NCBI GenBank assembly: GCA_024653345.1
Contig: JANLFV010000005.1
Location: 64,790-128,789 of the forward strand
Origin: Candidatus Acetothermia bacterium
Lineage (GTDB): Bacteria > Bipolaricaulota > Bipolaricaulia > RBG-16-55-9 > JANLFV01
Direction: 5' to 3'
Length of the DNA stretch: 64,000 nt
Shown here: positions 24,071-33,205 of the stretch, one piece after another
Layout: every line of letters starts with the position of its first letter
Numbering within the stretch: the stretch's first letter is position 1
Program-made: the position numbers and the translations under genes
The notes under the pieces: model-generated
The model's input: only the letters and a program-made list of their open reading frames with translations
What the model was told of the DNA's origin: nothing
Databases searched by the model: none

Positions 24071-25644
24071 TCGAACTCCTTCAGGACTTGGGGCAGCTTC
24101 TTCAGGAGGTCGCCCGCGATCATCGCTCGCTCGCCCGTCTCGGGCTTCAGGCGGTCCGCGGTCAGGCCGTGGAGGTAGACCCCGCAGACCGCGGCCTGCC
24201 AGGGCTCGAGCCCCTGGCCCAGGAATCCCGCGATCAGCCCGGTCAGGACATCCCCGCTCCCGCCGGAGGCGAGCCCCGAATTCCCGGTGCTATTGATGTA
24301 GCACCTCCCGTCGGGGGTGGCCACGACCGTCGGGACGCCCTTCAGCACCAAGATGACATTATATTCCTTGGCGAAGGCCCGCGCCGCCCCGACCCGGTCG
24401 GCCTCGATCTCAGCGATGGCCTTCTTATTCAGCCTCGAGAGCTCCCCCGGATGGGGGGTGAGGACCAGCGGGGCCTTGGCCTCCCTGATAGCCTCGGGCT
24501 CATCGCTCAAGTTGTTCAGCCCGTCGGCGTCGACGACCGCGGGGAGGCCCACCCGCTTGATCAGCTCCTTCACCAGGCGGGCCGTCTCGGGGTGGCGCGA
24601 GAGCCCCGGCCCGAGGGCCAGGACATCCTGGGGCTTCAGGCTCTCCTCGATCTCCCCCAGGGCCGCGAAGGCCAGGGAGCCATCGACCTCCGGCAAGGGG
24701 CGGGTGATCACCTCCGTCAGCTTCTCCTCGAGGATCGGGTTGAGGCTCGCGGGAATCCCGAGGGTCACGAGCCCCGCCCCGGCCCGCAAGGCCGCCTCCG
24801 CGGCCAAGGCCGCCGCGCCGGTGTAGCCCCGCGAGCCGGCCAGGACGAAGATCCGGCCGTAGTCGCCCTTGTGGCTGTAGGGCCTCCTTCTGGGGAGGGG
24901 GCTCGCCACCAGCTCGCGGTCGATCAGCTCGAGCTTCGAGTCGAAGCCCTCGACCAGCCCCCGGGGGTAGCCGACCTCGCCGACGACGAGCTCGCCGACG
25001 AACTCCCGTCCGGGGTAGAGGAGGAGCCCGAGCTTCGGCAAGCCCATGGTCACGGTCAGCCTGGCCCGGACGCAGGGGCCCTCGACCCTCCCGGTCTCGG
25101 CCTCGAGCCCCGAGGGGAGGTCCACGGCCACGACGAAGGCCCCGGCGGCGTTTATCAAATCGATCGCCCTCGCGTAGTAGCCCCGGACCGGGCCGGCGAT
25201 CCCCAGCCCCAAGAGGGCGTCGACGACGATGTCCGCCCTCTCCAGGGCAGCCGCGAGGTTGGCCAGGCCCGCCTCGTCGGGGAGATACTCGACCGCGGCC
25301 CCGGCCTTCTCCAGGATCGCGGCGTTCCTCTCCGCCGGCGGGGAGAGCTGCCCCTGGCCCCGCTCGGCGAGGATGAAGACCTTCACCTCAGCCCCGAGGT
25401 TCAGGAGGTGCCGGGCCGCCACCAGGCCGTCCCCGCCGTTGTTCCCCTTCCCGGCGACGACGACCACCCTCGGCCTCTTCCTTCGCCCTCCCCCTTCGAG
25501 GGAGAGGGAAGGGTTGAGGGCCCGCTCGACGATCGCCTGGGCCACGGACCGCCCGGCGTTCTCCATCAGCACCAGGACATCGAGCCCCAGCTCCTGGGCC
25601 CGGCGGTCGAGCTCCATCATCTGCGAGCCGGTGAGGACCTTCAT
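24067..25644 (-). CDS. nnr: bifunctional NAD(P)HX epimerase / ADP-dependent dehydratase
   Basis: A 525-residue fusion. The N-terminal YjeF_N epimerase domain (MKVLTGSQMMELDRRA, GNNGGDGLVAARHL, VDALLGLGIAGPVRG) is followed by a C-terminal ribokinase-like dehydratase domain (KGDYGRIFVLAGSRGYTGA, LTPHPGELSRL, GNSGLASGGSGDVLTG). It repairs hydrated NADH/NADPH. Residues about 42-56 (NPSLSLEGGGRRKRP), just before the GNNGGDG motif, are a dispersed palindromic repeat read in frame. First gene of an operon; its promoter lies at 25659-25687. Confidence 0.92.
   Translation of the reverse strand: MKVLTGSQMMELDRRAQELGLDVLVLMENAGRSVAQAIVERALNPSLSLEGGGRRKRPRVVVVAGKGNNGGDGLVAARHLLNLGAEVKVFILAERGQGQLSPPAERNAAILEKAGAAVEYLPDEAGLANLAAALERADIVVDALLGLGIAGPVRGYYARAIDLINAAGAFVVAVDLPSGLEAETGRVEGPCVRARLTVTMGLPKLGLLLYPGREFVGELVVGEVGYPRGLVEGFDSKLELIDRELVASPLPRRRPYSHKGDYGRIFVLAGSRGYTGAAALAAEAALRAGAGLVTLGIPASLNPILEEKLTEVITRPLPEVDGSLAFAALGEIEESLKPQDVLALGPGLSRHPETARLVKELIKRVGLPAVVDADGLNNLSDEPEAIREAKAPLVLTPHPGELSRLNKKAIAEIEADRVGAARAFAKEYNVILVLKGVPTVVATPDGRCYINSTGNSGLASGGSGDVLTGLIAGFLGQGLEPWQAAVCGVYLHGLTADRLKPETGERAMIAGDLLKKLPQVLKEFE
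25486..25520 (+). repeat. palindromic repeat copy inside nnr
   Basis: CCCTCCCCCTTCGAGGGAGA followed by GGGAAGGGTTGAGGG belongs to the dispersed family, here coding for NPSLSLEGGGRR in the epimerase domain. Confidence 0.6.
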
Positions 25645-25658
25645 CTCGTCGTCGAGGG

Positions 25659-25687
25659 ATTGTAAGCCATGCCCGGAAGGTGGTCAA
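25659..25687 (-). promoter_or_regulatory. promoter of the nnr operon
   Basis: Minus-strand TTGACC (25682-25687), 17-base spacer, TACAAT (25659-25664). The start codon follows 14 bases later, giving a very short leader without a clear ribosome site. Confidence 0.65.
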
Positions 25688-25696
25688 TCTCTCTTT

Positions 25697-25781
25697 CCCT
25701 CTCCCTCGAAGGGAGAGGGTCGGGGTGAGGGTGAGGCTGGCCCCCCTCATCCCGGCCTTCTCCCTCCCGGGGGCGAAGGGG
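25697..25781 (+). repeat. intergenic copies of the dispersed palindromic repeat
   Basis: CCCTCTCCCTCGAAGGGAGA (+GGG) at 25697-25719 is a perfect hairpin. It is followed by TCGGGGTGAGGG and a second unit, CCCTCATCCCGGCCTTCTCC, at 25744-25763 and beyond. The second unit recurs almost exactly at 45014-45050. Confidence 0.7.
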
Positions 25782-25816
25782 ATGGTGAGCGCGGTCCCCG
25801 GCCGGCGAAGGGGTTG

Positions 25817-25825
25817 TGATATAAT
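25817..25825 (+). promoter_or_regulatory. extended -10 promoter (TGATATAAT)
   Basis: TG-A-TATAAT at 25817-25825 precedes the FG-GAP lipoprotein gene by about 40 bases. No -35 box is evident. Confidence 0.5.
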
Positions 25826-25866
25826 CAGTCGCATAACTTGCGGGCATTGAGGGAGGCGAGGCCAAG

Positions 25867-27234
25867 ATGACCAGAGTGAAGGGCTGGGGCGCGCTAACGC
25901 TGCTGATCCTGCTGCTCTTGGGCGCGAGCGGCTGCGACCTGCTGTTCAGCCAGCCGCCGGTGGCGGCGATCCGGGCGAGTCCGACCGCGGGGAAGCCCCC
26001 GCTTACAGTCCAGTTCGACGGGGCCGCCTCTTATGACCCCGACGGCTCGATCACGGCCTACAACTGGGACTTCGGGGACGGGAGCAAGGCCGCCGGGGCG
26101 AAGGTGAGCCATACCTACGGCGCCCCAGGGTTCTACGCCGCGACGCTCACGGTCCAGGACGATGCCGGGAAGCGGGCCAGAGACATGGTGGTCATCCGGA
26201 ACTTCGCCTTCACCCGGACCGCGCTCCCCGCCGGTGACGGGCCCGCGGCCGGGGCGGTCGCGGACTTCAACCGGGATGGCAATGAGGACCTGTTCGTCGT
26301 GAACCAGTTCGGGGATGAGGCCACGATCCTCCTCGGAAGGGGGGACGGGAGCTTCGCTCCCTCCTCGATGAGGCTCGGGGACGGGCCGATCTATCTCGAG
26401 CCGGCCGACCTGGACCGCGACGGGCTCCTCGACCTGGCCGTGGCCAATCTGATCGCCTCGACCGTCTCCATCCTCTTGGGGAACGGTGACGGGAGCTTCA
26501 AGCGCTTCCAGGACCAGGCAGTCGGGACAGCCCCGATCTCGCTCGCGATCGTAGACCTCGACCGGGATGGGAACCTCGACCTGGCCGTGGTCAACGACTT
26601 CTGCGACGATATCCTCCTGCTCTGGGGCAAAGGCGACGGGAGCTTCGCCAAGGGCAACAGCCTGAGGGACGAGCGGCTGGCGAACTTGAAGTCCGTTACC
26701 GTGGGTGACTTCGACCGCGACGGGAACCCCGACCTGGCCGCCGTCGCTCAGGACAGCGGGAAGGCCGCGATCTTCCTGGGAAGCGGCCAGCGGGACTTCC
26801 CCCAGCGCTGGCTCTTCCCCGCTGGAACCTCCCCGACCGTCCTCCGCCAGGCCGATGTGAACGAGGACGGAAAGGAGGACCTGATCGTGGCCCAGCGGGG
26901 CGGCCCGGCGATCCTCCTCGGCTGGGGCACGGGCGCGCAGACCTTCCATCCCCCGGAAACCCTGGCGATGGAGGGCACGCCCGGCTCGCTCGGCCTCCTG
27001 GACCTCGATCGGGACGGGAACCTCGACCTCGCCGTCACGGACCGCGCGAGGGACCAGCTGAGCCTCTTCCTCGGGCGGGGAGACGGGAGCTTCGAGCCGC
27101 CGATAAGTTTCGATGTGGGCCGCGGCCCCACGGCGGTCCTGGCCCTGGACGCGAACCAAGACGGGAGGCTCGATCTAGTTACGACAGACCAGGACGGCGA
27201 CACCGTCACGCTTCTCCTCAATGCTACGCCCTAG
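25867..27234 (+). CDS. PKD-domain FG-GAP/VCBS-repeat lipoprotein
   Basis: A 455-residue lipoprotein with lipobox LGASGC near residue 23. A PKD domain covers residues about 30-115 (YNWDFGDGS...HTYGAPGFYAATLTV). Seven FG-GAP-type blades follow, each with a calcium loop such as DFNRDGNEDL, DLDRDGLLDL, DVNEDGKEDL and DANQDGRLDL, forming a predicted seven-bladed beta-propeller. The N-terminal module resembles that of the PKD-DsbA lipoprotein. It is probably extracytoplasmic, and ligand unknown. GGGAGGCGAGG precedes the ATG. Confidence 0.82.
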   Translation: MTRVKGWGALTLLILLLLGASGCDLLFSQPPVAAIRASPTAGKPPLTVQFDGAASYDPDGSITAYNWDFGDGSKAAGAKVSHTYGAPGFYAATLTVQDDAGKRARDMVVIRNFAFTRTALPAGDGPAAGAVADFNRDGNEDLFVVNQFGDEATILLGRGDGSFAPSSMRLGDGPIYLEPADLDRDGLLDLAVANLIASTVSILLGNGDGSFKRFQDQAVGTAPISLAIVDLDRDGNLDLAVVNDFCDDILLLWGKGDGSFAKGNSLRDERLANLKSVTVGDFDRDGNPDLAAVAQDSGKAAIFLGSGQRDFPQRWLFPAGTSPTVLRQADVNEDGKEDLIVAQRGGPAILLGWGTGAQTFHPPETLAMEGTPGSLGLLDLDRDGNLDLAVTDRARDQLSLFLGRGDGSFEPPISFDVGRGPTAVLALDANQDGRLDLVTTDQDGDTVTLLLNATP

Positions 27235-27243
27235 GAACTCGCT

Positions 27244-28218
27244 TCAGGCTGATACCTCCGCCCGTTCGCCGAGGAGGGCGAGGACCTCCTGAACCACCTC
27301 GGCCGCGGCTTTGGCGGTGACATCGATCCAGTGGGCCTCGGGGATCCTCTTGAAGAAGGTGAGCTGGCGCTTGGCTAGCCGCCTGGTATTTCGCTTGATG
27401 AGCCGGACCGCCTCCTCGAGCGAGAGCGCCCCCTCGAGGTAGGCGAAGGCCTCCTCGTAGCCGATCGTCCGGTAGGCCGGCATCTCGGGGTTGACCTGCC
27501 GCTTGAGCTGCCGCGCCTCTTCGATGAGGCCCTGAGCGAGCATCGCCTCGACCCGGGCGTCGAGCCTCTTGTAGAGCCTCTTGCGGTCCATCACGAGGCC
27601 GATCTTGATGAAGCTGTGGGGGAAGGGCTCGGACTGGGCTTGGAGCTCGCTCAAGGGTCGGCCGGTCAGCTCGTAGACCTCCAGGGCCCGGACGAGCCGC
27701 TGCCGGTCTTGGGGGTTGATCTTCTCCGCCGAGCGGGGGTCCACCTCCCTTAACCTTATATATAGCTCCTCCAGGGGCCGGGCGAGGAGCCTCCGCCGGA
27801 GGGCTAGATCGGCCTGCGGGCCGGGGAAGAGCCCCCCGACCAGGGCCTGCATGTAGAGCGTGCTCCCGCCCACGACGATCGGCCAGCGCCCGCGAGCGCG
27901 GATCTCCCCGATGAGCCTCGCCACATCCCTCCGGAATTCGGCCACATCGTAGCGCTCCTCAGGCGAGCGGATGTCGAGCAGGTGGTGCGGGACCAACCGG
28001 CGCTGCTCGGCCGTGGGCTTGGCCGTCCCGATCTCCAGCCCGCGGTAGAAGCCCCTCGAATCCGCGGAGATGATCTCCCCTCCCAGCCTCTGGGCCAGGC
28101 CGAGGGCCACCTCCGTCTTCCCCACCCCCGTCGGGCCGAAGATGAGGGGGATCTCCTTCGCCGCGCGCACACTATCAAGCGCGGAGGCGGAGTTCACTTC
28201 AAGACCGTCAACGCGCAC
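27244..28218 (-). CDS. miaA: tRNA dimethylallyltransferase
   Basis: Transfers the dimethylallyl group to A37 of tRNAs. P-loop FGPTGVGKTEVALG, ISADSRGFYRGLEIGTAKP, PHHLLDIRSPEERYDVAEF, VVGGSTLYMQAL and RRLAKRQLTFFKR are all present. GTG 28170 (VRAAKEIPLIFGP) agrees better with the family N-terminus than the frame start at 28218. Its usual partner miaB is at 62.4 kb. Confidence 0.92.
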   Translation of the reverse strand: MRVDGLEVNSASALDSVRAAKEIPLIFGPTGVGKTEVALGLAQRLGGEIISADSRGFYRGLEIGTAKPTAEQRRLVPHHLLDIRSPEERYDVAEFRRDVARLIGEIRARGRWPIVVGGSTLYMQALVGGLFPGPQADLALRRRLLARPLEELYIRLREVDPRSAEKINPQDRQRLVRALEVYELTGRPLSELQAQSEPFPHSFIKIGLVMDRKRLYKRLDARVEAMLAQGLIEEARQLKRQVNPEMPAYRTIGYEEAFAYLEGALSLEEAVRLIKRNTRRLAKRQLTFFKRIPEAHWIDVTAKAAAEVVQEVLALLGERAEVSA

Positions 28219-28245
28219 GCCTGCACATGTGCTAACCTGCCGAGG

Positions 28246-29238
28246 CTATTCTTCATTCATCAACAATTCCCGGAACTTCTTCAACTCCTGCTTCCGGCTG
28301 GGGTGCTTGAGCTTCTCCAGGGCCTTGATCTCGATCTGCCTCACCCGCTCCCGGGTGATGTTGAAGACCCTGGCCACATCCTTGAGGGTCCGGGGATGGC
28401 CGTCCTCCAGGCCGTATCTCAATTTCAGGATCTCCTTCTCCCGGTCCTCCAGCTGGGTGAGGGCGTGCTCCAGCTCCTCGGCCAGGAAGAGCTTGAGCGT
28501 CTCCTTGATCGGCGAGGGGGCCCGCTCGTCCTCGATGAAGTCCCCGAGGGTGTCCTCCTCATCCTCGCCGATCGGGCGCTCGAGCGAGGTCGTGTATTGG
28601 GCCACATTCTCCACCCGCTTGATCTTCTCCACCGGCATCCCCAGCTCCTCCGCCAGCTTGAGGAGGTCGGGGATCTCCCCGTGCTCCTGGACATGCTCCT
28701 TCTTCACCCGCTCCAGCTCCCGGACGGTCTCGATCATGTGGACGGGGATCCTGATGATCCTCGACTGGTCGGCGATCGCCCGGGTGATCGCCTGCCTGAT
28801 CCACCAGGTGGCATAAGTCGAGAATTTATAGCCTTTCGTCCAGTCGAACTTCTCCACCGCCCGCATCAGCCCGATGTTCCCCTCCTGGATCAGGTCGAGG
28901 AAGGAGAGCCCGCGCCCGATGTAGCGCTTGGCGATCGAGACGACCAGCCGGAGGTTCGAGAGGATCAGCCGCTCGCGCGCGTCGCGATCGCCCCGCTCGA
29001 TCGCCTGGGCCAGGGCCACCTCCTCCTCGCGGGTGAGGAGCGGGATCTTCCCGATGTCCTGGAGGTAGAGCTTCACCGGATCGCCGGCGTTGGTGGGAAG
29101 CTCCTTCTCCTCGACCTCCTCCGCCTCCGAGAGCTCCAGCTCCACCTCGAGGAACTCCGGAATGTAGTAAATCTCCTGCTCTTCGGCCTCCTCTGGCGAA
29201 GGGTTCCCCCGTAAGTCCCTCTGTTCCTCCATCGTCAT
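28246..29238 (-). CDS. rpoD: primary sigma factor RpoD/SigA
   Basis: A 330-residue group 1 or 2 sigma-70. Region 1.2 ([20 protein letters not shown]), regions 2.1-2.4 ([35 protein letters not shown]), region 3 ([15 protein letters not shown]) and region 4 ([20 protein letters not shown], then [10 protein letters not shown]) are complete. Region 1.1 is replaced by an acidic N-terminal stretch. It overlaps the 3' end of dnaG by 4 bases, the dnaG-rpoD order of the macromolecular synthesis operon, so it is the likely housekeeping sigma. TTGACA/TATAAT promoters in the window fit. Confidence 0.93.
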   Translation of the reverse strand: MTMEEQRDLRGNPSPEEAEEQEIYYIPEFLEVELELSEAEEVEEKELPTNAGDPVKLYLQDIGKIPLLTREEEVALAQAIERGDRDARERLILSNLRLVVSIAKRYIGRGLSFLDLIQEGNIGLMRAVEKFDWTKGYKFSTYATWWIRQAITRAIADQSRIIRIPVHMIETVRELERVKKEHVQEHGEIPDLLKLAEELGMPVEKIKRVENVAQYTTSLERPIGEDEEDTLGDFIEDERAPSPIKETLKLFLAEELEHALTQLEDREKEILKLRYGLEDGHPRTLKDVARVFNITRERVRQIEIKALEKLKHPSRKQELKKFRELLMNEE

Positions 29239-31013
29239 CTCCTTTGACCCTCGATGACACCCTTGCGCAAGGAGCGCAGCAGCCCCTGGCGCTCGCGCTG
29301 CTCCGCCAAGAGCCGCTGAGCCACCTCTCGTTCGCCGTGCTCCTCCGCCTCCAGAAGCTTCTGTTTCAGCTCGCGCAGCTCCCGCTCCAGCCGCGGGAGC
29401 CGGAGCGCCGCGAGCGCGTCGCGGATCGCCCTCTCCCGATCGGTGAACTCCACCTGGGAGAGAGCCAGCTCGGTCACCGTCCGTTGGTCAGCCTCCTCGA
29501 GGACCTCCAACAACCGCTCCGGCCGGAGAGGGCCGTCCCCCTGCTGGGCGAAGATTGCCTCGATCAGCCTGGGGTAGCGGGTGAAGTCCCGCGGCTCCAA
29601 CTCCTGCCGGGCCTGGTCGAGCGAGAGATCGCCCTGGATCAGGAAGTAGAGCAAGTGCTCCTCCGGCCCCCAGGGGGCTGCGGGACCGCCCGGTCGTGCG
29701 GCTCGCGCGCGCGGGCCGGGCTGAGCCTGGGCCGGCCGCCGCTGGCGGGCCACCTCCAGTTCGACCTCCTCCTCCGCCAGGCCGAAGGCCTCGGCCAAGC
29801 CCCGGATCAGCTCATGCCGGAGCGGCCGAGAGGCGATCCCCTCGATGAAGGAGCCGGCCTCGGCGAGGAGCCGCTCGACCCGGAGCGGGTCGCGGTCCGG
29901 GGCCTGCGCGGCCAGGTGGGCCACATAGAACTTGTGGAAGGGGAGGGCCTGCTCCCGGACGGCCTGGAAGGCCGCTGCCCCGCCCTCTCGGATCAGGCTA
30001 TCGGGGTCTTCCTCGCTGGGGAGGAGGGCCACGAGCACCTCGAGCCCGGCGTTCCGGAGCGCCCGCATCCCGCGAAGCGAGGCGGCCTCGCCCGCGGCGT
30101 CCCGGTCGTAGGCCAGAACCACCCGCTCGGCATACCGGCGCAGGAGCTGGGCTTGCTGCTCCGTGAGGGCCGTCCCCATCGTCGCGACCGCGTTCGTGAA
30201 TCCCGCTTGATGGAGGCTGATCGCATCGAGGTAGCCCTCGACGAGGATCAGCTCCGCGTAAGTCGCACTTCCTTTCGCCTGGCGGGCGAGATGGAGCGCG
30301 AAGAGCGCCTCGCCCTTGGTGAAGAGCGGCGTGTTCGCGATGTTCAGGTATTTCGGGTCGCCCTCGCGCTCGCGCAACAGCCGCCCGGCGAACCCGATCA
30401 CTCGCCCCTGGGGGTCGGCGAGAGGGAAGATCAGCCGGTCCCGAAAGCGGTCGTAGTAGCCGCCCTCCCGAGCTTGGACGACCAGCCCCAACTGGCTGAG
30501 CAGGCGCTGGTCCTCTTCCGTCCGGCCGAACCGGCGCAAGAGACTATCCCAGCCGGGGAGGGCGTAGCCGAGCCTGAACCTCTCGCAGGACTCCGCGGTG
30601 ATCCCCCTCTCGAGGAGATAGCGCCGGGCGGCCGTCCCGGGCTCGTCCTGGAGGTTCTTCTGGAAGTAATCGGCCACTCGCTCGTTCAGCTCGTAGAGCC
30701 GGGCGAGCGGGCTCCCCGGCCCGCGGCGGGCGAGTTCGACCCCCGTCTCGCGGCCCAGCCGCTCGACCGCCTCTTGGAAGGAGAGCCGCTCGATCTTCAT
30801 CAGGAACTTGAAGATGTCCCCGCCCTCGCCGCAGCCGAAGCAGTGGAAGAGCTTCTTCTCCGGGTCGAGGACCATGCTGGGGCGCTTGTCGGGATGGAAG
30901 GGGCAGATGGCCATGTAATTCTTCCCGCTCCGCTTGAGGGCGAGATAGCGGGAGAGGACCGCGACCGCGTCAACCCGCTCTCGGATCAGATCTAGCTCCT
31001 CTCGGGTGGCCAT
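29235..31013 (-). CDS. dnaG: DNA primase DnaG
   Basis: A 592-residue replication primase. CHC2 zinc finger with C37, H40, C58 and C61 ([10 protein letters not shown] ... [10 protein letters not shown]), the RNA-polymerase-like basic core ([20 protein letters not shown]), and TOPRIM with [15 protein letters not shown] and [16 protein letters not shown]-terminal helicase-interaction region, rich in Arg/Gln, includes a Pro/Ala/Arg linker ([17 protein letters not shown]). Its start overlaps the MBL gene. Confidence 0.95.
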   Translation of the reverse strand: MATREELDLIRERVDAVAVLSRYLALKRSGKNYMAICPFHPDKRPSMVLDPEKKLFHCFGCGEGGDIFKFLMKIERLSFQEAVERLGRETGVELARRGPGSPLARLYELNERVADYFQKNLQDEPGTAARRYLLERGITAESCERFRLGYALPGWDSLLRRFGRTEEDQRLLSQLGLVVQAREGGYYDRFRDRLIFPLADPQGRVIGFAGRLLREREGDPKYLNIANTPLFTKGEALFALHLARQAKGSATYAELILVEGYLDAISLHQAGFTNAVATMGTALTEQQAQLLRRYAERVVLAYDRDAAGEAASLRGMRALRNAGLEVLVALLPSEEDPDSLIREGGAAAFQAVREQALPFHKFYVAHLAAQAPDRDPLRVERLLAEAGSFIEGIASRPLRHELIRGLAEAFGLAEEEVELEVARQRRPAQAQPGPRARAARPGGPAAPWGPEEHLLYFLIQGDLSLDQARQELEPRDFTRYPRLIEAIFAQQGDGPLRPERLLEVLEEADQRTVTELALSQVEFTDRERAIRDALAALRLPRLERELRELKQKLLEAEEHGEREVAQRLLAEQRERQGLLRSLRKGVIEGQRR

Positions 31014-31612
31014 CGCACCTGCAGTTCGCGGAGGAAGGGGTTGCTGATCCGCTCCCGGGCCAGGGTCGTCTCCGGCCCGTGGCCGGGATGGATCAGGAAA
31101 TCTCCGTCCAGCTCCATGATCCGCCGCAGGGAGCGGTCCATCGCCTCTTGAGAGCCGCCGGGGAGGTCGGTCCGCCCGATCGAGCCCGAAAAGAGCAGGT
31201 CCCCCACGAAGAGCCGCTCGTCGGCGAGGAAGACGACGCTCCCGGGCGAGTGGCCCGGGGTATGGAGGACCCGCAGGCTCTCCCCGTCCTTCCCGAGGGC
31301 GATCAGGGTGCCTTCTTCCAGGAGGCCGTCCGGCTCGAGGTCGGGGAGGAACCAGCGGAGGCCGTCGAGATCGGCCCCGTGAAGGAGGAGCTCGGCCTGG
31401 GGGAACTCGCGCTTGAGCCTGGGGGCCCCGCCGAGGTGGTCGGGATGGCCGTGGGTGAGGAGGATATACCTCACCCGCTGGCCGGCGAGCCGCTCGAGGA
31501 GCTGCTCCTCGTCCGCCCCGGGGTCGATGACTGCCGCCTCGCCGCCCCAGTTGAGGATATAGCAGTTCGTCTCGAGCTCTCCCAGGACGAGGCGCTCAAC
31601 TTCTAGCTTCAT
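30992..31612 (-). CDS. glyoxalase II-like metallo-beta-lactamase hydrolase
   Basis: A 206-residue MBL-fold hydrolase with LTHGHPDHLGG, HTPGHSPGSVVF, LFVGDLLFSGSIGRTD and a C-terminal HPGHGPETTL supplying the binuclear metal ligands. It belongs to the short GloB-like/YcbL group. A thioester or lactone substrate is likely but not determined. It overlaps dnaG (22 bases) and comF (17 bases). Confidence 0.85.
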   Translation of the reverse strand: MKLEVERLVLGELETNCYILNWGGEAAVIDPGADEEQLLERLAGQRVRYILLTHGHPDHLGGAPRLKREFPQAELLLHGADLDGLRWFLPDLEPDGLLEEGTLIALGKDGESLRVLHTPGHSPGSVVFLADERLFVGDLLFSGSIGRTDLPGGSQEAMDRSLRRIMELDGDFLIHPGHGPETTLARERISNPFLRELQVRWPPERS

Positions 31613-32354
31613 CGCTGGCCTCCCTCGCTCCCGCTCGGGCGACGGTCAGGACATAGACCTCCTCGTAGCCGGCCTCGCGGAGCGCCCGGCTGCACTCCTC
31701 GGCCGTCGCGCCCGTGGTGTAGACATCGTCGATGAGCAAGATCGCCCCGTGCTCCGCTTCCAGGCACGAGGCGAAGGCTCCGCGGACATTCGCTCGTCGC
31801 TCCTCCGGCCCGAGGGCCGTCTGCTCCAAAGTCTCCCGGACCTTGGCGAGCGCTGAGACCACGGGCAGCCCGGCGAGCCTCCCCAGCTGGCGAGCCAGCA
31901 GCTCCGCCTGGTTGAACCCCCGCTCGCGCTCCTTCCTCCTCGTCATCGGGACGAAGGTCAGGGCCTCGACCCGCGGCAATAGCTCAGCCCCGGCCTCGAG
32001 GAGGTAGCGTGCTAGCTCACGGGCCAGGGCCCGCTCGCCCCCGAACTTCAGGCCCTTGATCAGCTCCGCCAGGCCGGCCTCGTAGTAGCCGAAGCTCCGC
32101 GCCTCGGTGAAGAACCACGGCCGGTCGGCGCACTCCTTACAGAGGTCGGCCGCCGGATCGGCGAGCGGCGCGCCGCAGCGGGCGCATCCCGGCTCGTCCG
32201 GCCTCGGGCGGGGGAGCCCGGAATAACAGCTGAGGCAGAGGAGCCCGTCCTCTAACGGCTTGCCACAAAGGTAGCAGTGCGGCGGGTAGAGGAGCTTCAG
32301 CGCCCCTCGGGCGAACTGGTCCAGCAGCACCGCACTGCGCTCCGCGACGGTCAT
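31596..32354 (-). CDS. comF: ComF-like phosphoribosyltransferase
   Basis: A 252-residue protein. The N-terminal zinc-ribbon has four CxxC pairs (CYLCGK, CLSC, CARCGA, CKEC). The C-terminal type I PRTase fold includes PMTRRKERERGFNQAELLA and the PRPP loop LIDDVYTTGATAEEC. ComF proteins act in DNA uptake in competent bacteria, and many non-competent genomes also carry them. No other competence gene is visible here. Confidence 0.85.
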   Translation of the reverse strand: MTVAERSAVLLDQFARGALKLLYPPHCYLCGKPLEDGLLCLSCYSGLPRPRPDEPGCARCGAPLADPAADLCKECADRPWFFTEARSFGYYEAGLAELIKGLKFGGERALARELARYLLEAGAELLPRVEALTFVPMTRRKERERGFNQAELLARQLGRLAGLPVVSALAKVRETLEQTALGPEERRANVRGAFASCLEAEHGAILLIDDVYTTGATAEECSRALREAGYEEVYVLTVARAGAREASDEARS

Positions 32355-32524
32355 CTCTCAGGCCTCGTCGAGAAGCAGGGCCGGACGACCCTCAGCCGGT
32401 CTTCGTGGCCGCGGAGGTCGAGGAGGCGGGGGGCGATCGCCTCGCCCGGGCCGGGGAGAGGGAGCGCGAGAAGCCTGCTCGTCCCGGCCTCGATCACCAA
32501 GACCGCCGGTCTGCCACCGCTCAT
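32351..32524 (-). CDS. 57-residue protein coupled between pdxT and comF
   Basis: MSGGRPAVLVIEAGTSRLLA followed by LPLPGPGEAIAPRLLDLRGH and a basic tail. It starts inside the pdxT stop (ATGA, 32521-32524) and ends inside the comF start (ATGA, 32351-32354), which strongly supports translation. No family recognised. The beta-rich start (AVLVIEAGTSRLLALPL) suggests a small folded domain. Confidence 0.55.
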   Translation of the reverse strand: MSGGRPAVLVIEAGTSRLLALPLPGPGEAIAPRLLDLRGHEDRLRVVRPCFSTRPER

Positions 32525-33102
32525 CTCACCTCCCGCTCAGCGCCCAGGCTGAGGAAATAACGATGGAGCGAGAGGTTCCCCGTCAGCTCGGGATGGAAGC
32601 TGCTCACGAGGATGTTCCCCTCCCGGGCGAGGACCGGCACCCCGTCGTGATAGGCCAAGGCTTGGACATTCGGCCCGAGCCGCTCGATCTTCGGGGCCCG
32701 GATGAAAACGGCCCGGAGTGCCCCGAGCCCGGCGATCTCGAGGTCCTCTTCGAAGCTGTCGATCTGCCGGCCGTAGGCGTTCCTCCGGACGGCGATGTCG
32801 ATCAGCCCGAGCGGTTCGACCCCATCTCGCCCAGTTACCAGCTCCCGGGCCAGCAGGATCAGCCCGGCGCAGGTCCCGAAGATCGGGAGGCCCGCCCGGC
32901 CCAGTCGCCGCAGCTCGCGGTCTAGACCGCTCTCCCTTAGTAGAAGGGAGATGGCCGTCGACTCCCCGCCGGGGATGATCAGCCGCTCAACATCCTTGAG
33001 GTCCTCCGGCCGGCGGACCTCCACCCCCTGGGCGCCGAGCCGCTCCACCGCCCGGAGGTGCTCCCGGAAGTCGCCCTGCAGCGCCAGGACCCCGACTTTC
33101 AT
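32521..33102 (-). CDS. pdxT: pyridoxal 5'-phosphate synthase glutaminase subunit
   Basis: A 193-residue class I glutaminase. KVGVLALQGDFREHL, LIIPGGESTAI, nucleophile cysteine in FGTCAGLILLA, and the His-Glu pair in SSFHPEL. It supplies ammonia to PdxS for PLP synthesis. It lies 104 bases after pdxS, in the pdxS-pdxT order. The start follows AAGGTTAGT. Confidence 0.95.
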   Translation of the reverse strand: MKVGVLALQGDFREHLRAVERLGAQGVEVRRPEDLKDVERLIIPGGESTAISLLLRESGLDRELRRLGRAGLPIFGTCAGLILLARELVTGRDGVEPLGLIDIAVRRNAYGRQIDSFEEDLEIAGLGALRAVFIRAPKIERLGPNVQALAYHDGVPVLAREGNILVSSFHPELTGNLSLHRYFLSLGAEREVR

Positions 33103-33205
33103 ACTAACCTTAGTAGGTGTGCACTTTGGGAAGCTGGCACGCTAACGGTCACGGAGCGAGGCTCCCTTGCACACGCGCGAACGTGCGGACGCGCCAACGC
33201 TCGTC

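Noticed and set aside
23833-25665. A 610-codon plus-strand open frame antisense to nnr
   Set aside because: It is Gly/Pro/Arg/Leu-rich with no motif, typical of antisense frames in GC-rich DNA. The minus strand encodes a complete NAD(P)HX repair enzyme.
29244-30995. A 583-codon plus-strand frame antisense to dnaG
   Set aside because: Shadow of dnaG; composition is that of reverse-complemented GC-rich codons and no domain is visible.
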